From Datisca glomerata (Eukaryota; Streptophyta; Magnoliopsida; Cucurbitales; Datiscaceae): a stretch of 64,000 nucleotides of DNA. Both the position numbers and the translations under genes were made by a program. Below the pieces are notes generated by a model. The model did not search any database and was not told the origin of the DNA. It was given only the letters and a program-made list of their open reading frames with translations. Shown here one piece after another: positions 60,690 through 64,000 of the stretch (position 1 is the first letter of the stretch; the number at the start of each line of letters is the position of its first letter). The DNA is taken from positions 29,346 to 93,345 of the forward strand of contig QANY01004680.1 in NCBI GenBank assembly GCA_003255025.1, written 5' to 3'.

Positions 60690-62540
60690 TGTTGGAATAA
60701 TGTCCATAAAGTATGGTGTAATAACTTTTTTTGAGTAAAGAGTTACTTAGTGACATTTATGTTTTACGAAATTTTATGAATAAATGAAAGTTTCCTTTAA
60801 TTAAAATGTGTTTATAATTTACTTAAGTCTTGAAACTATTATCAATGTAAGAAGAGTAAAGACTGAGTGATCTTCCAGATAAACTCTTCTGAGATAGTTC
60901 AAAATATTATTTGCAGTCTTAAGATCGATTGGACAATCGAGCTCTATTATGACTGTTATGTTGAATCAAATGATGCCGGTCTTGGGGAATGGGAGTTGAG
61001 ACTCTAACAGTTGACCTAGACATGTTATGGAACATGTTGACTACACTAGTAACAAATTAGTGTAGAGCAAAACTATTTATGTAGCTCTAAATCTTATCGT
61101 TACACCTTAAGGATATTTTAGTGTTTACCTTAATCCTGAGGTGAATACGGAACCTGACTTAGTTACTTGCGAACTTTGATTTGCCAAATGAATGAGTTCG
61201 AACTGTCGGACAATACATCGGCTGTTGAGATCGTGATTCAGCTATGTTGGAGTTACGTGATTCACAAATATGAAATTCGTGACGAGATTGCAAAAGTAAC
61301 AATATCACATTATGCTTTATCGATGTGTGTGTGAATAAATAAACTTGACCATGTACTCGACAAAATGAATCGTTGAATAAAACATGATGAACTGTACGAG
61401 ACACTTCACTGTTATGTCTTTCTTATTCACAATCAATAAAGGAATTAAAGAAACAATAACTAGAGGGATAAAACAGTAATTTTACATCTCATTTTTGTTA
61501 TTGATATTAACGAAGGGTAACATCGTAAAATATCTTGTAGACCGTGAAATGAAAATGTTTATTTGTACCAACAACAAATGTAGCGCGTATAAATCGAGAG
61601 CTGATTTGTCATCAAACATATAGTGGAGTCATACGATATCGAGAATTTATAGAGATAAATTAGTCGGATATTTGAATCTCATAGTTTTATTTATATGAGT
61701 CCATTCGGTCTCAGGAGTAGCTATAAGGACATGAATGAGAAACAATGTCAGTTGGGCCAAAAACGTGTTTTGGACCGAGATACACTTCCTGAATCCATAT
61801 GTGATGGGTGTCGTCACTAAATTAGTTATGACCAGAATTAATGTTCAAATTAATTAATTTATTATTTGATAATTAGTAAATAAAAAATGAATTAATTAAT
61901 TGATAATGATCAATTTAATTTATCAATTTGTGTTGATGAATTTGGACACGGTCTTGACTTTAGGGGAGATGTAAAAATCGCAGATAGCAGTGCACATGGA
62001 GATAAATTTTAGCAATTTAACGTATAGGTGTATATGTATAAATTCTGTAATTATTATATATGAGATTGCATTAGGGTTGCATCTCTAACCCTAATCATAG
62101 TGTGTGATTATCAGAGCAGAAAGAGTTTCTCTCACTTCCCCCTGCAGTTGCCGCCGAAAACTATCAGAGGAAGAAGAAAAATTATTTTTCTTCCTTAGTT
62201 GTTTAGAGATCTCACATTCTATTCCTAACAATATCCTTACGAAACATACTTCTGAATCCTACGGGTGGTTGTTGGTGTGAAGATCAATTGGTTTTTTGTG
62301 AATCTCAAGAACGAAGAACACAAGACAAATAATTGAATCCGGTCAAATCAGAATTTCTCCAATACAAGAAAATGTATAAATTGTTTCTATTTTTTCTAAA
62401 TACGTTTATCTGAATTGTATGATCATTGAGTGATTTTATATTTAATTCGATTAAATATTTATTTTAAATTTTTTAATGTTCCACTTACGAATAGTTCATG
62501 GTTAATTAATTTTATTCTTAATCTAAAAATTGATCCAACA
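60690..62540 (+). repeat. Copia-2 3' LTR (1851 bp)
   Basis: Starts TGTTGGAATAATGTCC with its TG intact and ends gatccaaca, followed by GGTAA. It aligns with 54618-56504 throughout, with many substitutions and small indels. Confidence 0.9.
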
Positions 62541-62677
62541 GGTAATCCCCCATGGGGGCACCCAATAGTATACCCATGGGGATGACACCTCATGGTGTCT
62601 CCATGGGAGCGGCACCTTATGAGGGCGGTGTTCTCGACGTGTCAATGTTAGGAAAGTTAGCTCTGGTGTACAACTTT

Positions 62678-64000
62678 TTTTGTCAAATAATCACTCATAG
62701 TTTAAACCCCAAATATAATTGTAGGCTTACTAAACCAACTAGGTTGAAACATATTGAAAAACTTCAAGCTTGCGTTTTTGTAATGAAACCACACTTACGA
62801 GGGTTGTTCTACGTGCGTTGCAGTAGCTATTAGCTAGAATTATTCATATTCATGGTGATGTTATTCTTATTTAAATCCTCAACAAGTTTTAGTTGGGAGG
62901 GTAAATAAGTTATTGGTATTTATATGGTACTTGTCAGTACACGTATAATATATTGCGCAGCCTCTAAACCCCCACGACGTATTCAACATATACTCCTTGC
63001 ATTTTCTAAGTATTTAATGAACTTTCATCATATTTTTGCGTGCAGTCCATGCTGGACAGTTTTTTCACTGAAAAAACTACACATCAATTTTACAAATCCT
63101 TAGGTATTAGAATATAATATGAGAAAGAATTTATTTAAGTGATTAAGTGACGTGTCAATCATTTATAAGTTGATATTTAATAATTCATTAAAATGATTTG
63201 ACAAAATAACATATAAATGATTGATAAATCACTTTATCAATTACTTGATCGACGTAAAACTATTTTAGTATGAGATAAAACTTCTTGAATATTATAATAT
63301 TATCGTGAGTGATTAAATTATATCTACGTACATTTCTTACTTGTTTAATTTCAACAGAAATTATAGTGCATATCTTTTTTTAAAGTTTTATATGAGAGAA
63401 TGATTTTTATATTTTTAATATGCAACTTTTTGCATGAGTTAATTTTTTATAGATATAATAAATGGATTGTTGAAATTTGATATTTCACTTACTATATAAT
63501 ATTAATTAAATGATTATATTTGCATCTAATACTTTTTAGTTATCATTTTGCCTATTATTTCTGTAATAGAGCCAATTAAGAATTAAACTTTCAAACTTCG
63601 AGAAAAACCTCAATAAATTGGTTGATGATAATTTAAATCAATAAGTTTTGGATTTCACACAAATCTCTCTTAAATTTGATATCTAATTTTTTTATTTAGT
63701 CAAAATCATTTAAATCAATAAATTGTGGAACACATACTAAACCCTGCCAAAAATTTCAACTTCATCCAAAGATATCATATAATTTAAAATAGTCCAAGAG
63801 GTTTGTCCACCTCTATCTCTTCCCATTGCAAACAAAATAAATCACATAATTTAGCAGAGAGAGAGAAAAAGAGAATATAAACATCATGAATTAATGCACC
63901 CAGTTCATGAAAATTCAGAATCAACTGTCAAACGGGCAAGCTTAGAGCCACCAGTTCTCCATTCAACCTCCTCCATACGTGGCACTATCACTTCCATGTT
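62678..64000. other. Host flank beyond Gypsy-B, no gene seen
   Basis: AT-rich sequence. This should be contiguous with 35286 in the pre-insertion locus, upstream of the LYR gene. Stops occur in all frames and no domains are recognisable up to the window end. A short GA repeat lies near 63860. Confidence 0.6.

Larger units (their letters stand above)
54618..62540 (+). mobile_element. Copia-2: complete but dead Copia element (7.9 kb)
   Basis: Two long LTRs (54618-56504 and 60690-62540) bracket a primer site, gag-pol remains and a polypurine tract. A perfect 5-bp target duplication GGTAA lies at 54613-54617 and 62541-62545. The first base pair of the 5' LTR has decayed (CG instead of TG). The two LTRs differ by well over 10% in the parts I compared, so the insertion is old, yet younger than the Gypsy LTR it broke. 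Confidence 0.93.
35287..62672 (-). mobile_element. Gypsy-B: full-span Tat-type Ty3/Gypsy element with nested insertions
   Basis: In minus orientation the order is 5' LTR (62672 to 53637, split), gag, [protease region lost], reverse transcriptase, RNases H, integrase, minisatellite, antisense PMD gene, 3' LTR (36286 to 35287). LTR edges are TGTAAATG on the left and TGTACA on the right. The outer flanks gcttt (35282-35286) and acttt (62673-62677) look like a 5-bp target duplication with one mismatch. Later insertions inside it are a CACTA element (37874-42307), a hAT-like element (43725-44069), two solo LTRs (49872-51235 and 51702-53076) and Copia-2 (54618-62540). Without these the element is about 12 kb. 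The mutual LTR divergence is large, so it is old. Confidence 0.88.
53637..62672 (-). repeat. Gypsy-B 5' LTR, split by Copia-2
   Basis: The two parts, 53637-54617 and 62546-62672, together make about 1.1 kb. Copia-2 inserted within the GC-rich palindromic cluster of this LTR. After the insertion the sequence resumes with cccccatggggg and ends at ctggtgtaca (62672), matching the end of the 3' LTR at 36286. Confidence 0.85.

Overview
This window looks like nuclear DNA of a flowering plant, most likely a eudicot. It is AT-rich, its genes are split by short GT..AG introns, and most of it is old transposable elements lying inside one another. I recognise only two host genes. One is 5-methylthioribose kinase (MTK, methionine salvage; plus strand, six exons at 22855-27112). 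The other is a small LYR-motif mitochondrial protein (minus strand, two exons at 33923-34429). The two genes converge, and the pair is duplicated: exons 5 and 6 of MTK recur at 31340-32279 next to the intact LYR gene, while the LYR copy next to the six-exon MTK is a broken pseudogene.

Layout. 1-721: upstream half of a minus-strand Copia element (start of gag, primer site, 322-bp LTR). 722-5757: LYR pseudogene fragment split by a 4.85-kb L1-type LINE. 5758-6870: intergenic sequence with a tandem repeat. 6871-15225: truncated Ty3/Gypsy element of Tat type (minus strand) carrying an antisense plant-mobile-domain (PMD) gene. 15226-22854: AT-rich sequence with LINE scraps and a terminal-inverted-repeat element holding a broken GRF zinc-finger gene. 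22855-28882: MTK and the end of the LYR pseudogene. 28883-31321: downstream half of a Copia element, ending at a single N (31322). 31323-35286: second MTK/LYR copy. 35287-62672: one large Tat-type Gypsy insertion that contains a CACTA element, a small hAT-like element, two solo LTRs and a complete 7.9-kb Copia element. 62678-64000: the host flank resumes.

The most informative signal is structural. The two Copia halves at 1-721 and 28883-31321 have equal-length LTRs and the same 5-bp target duplication (TAAGC) at their outer edges, and their flanks are the two sides of one break in the same LYR gene. The first MTK copy has a degraded exon 6, whereas exon 6 after the N is the family-like one, and about 290 bp around exon 5 is identical in both copies. 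Either a tandem duplication was reshuffled or the segment of about 26.2-31.3 kb is misplaced in the assembly. If it is moved to the left of position 1, one Copia insertion and one ordinary MTK-LYR pair are restored.

The biological novelty candidate is the Gypsy family with an antisense, intron-containing PMD gene and a roughly 66-70-bp minisatellite between that gene and the integrase. Two independently decayed copies (6.9-15.2 kb and 35.3-62.7 kb) share this architecture.
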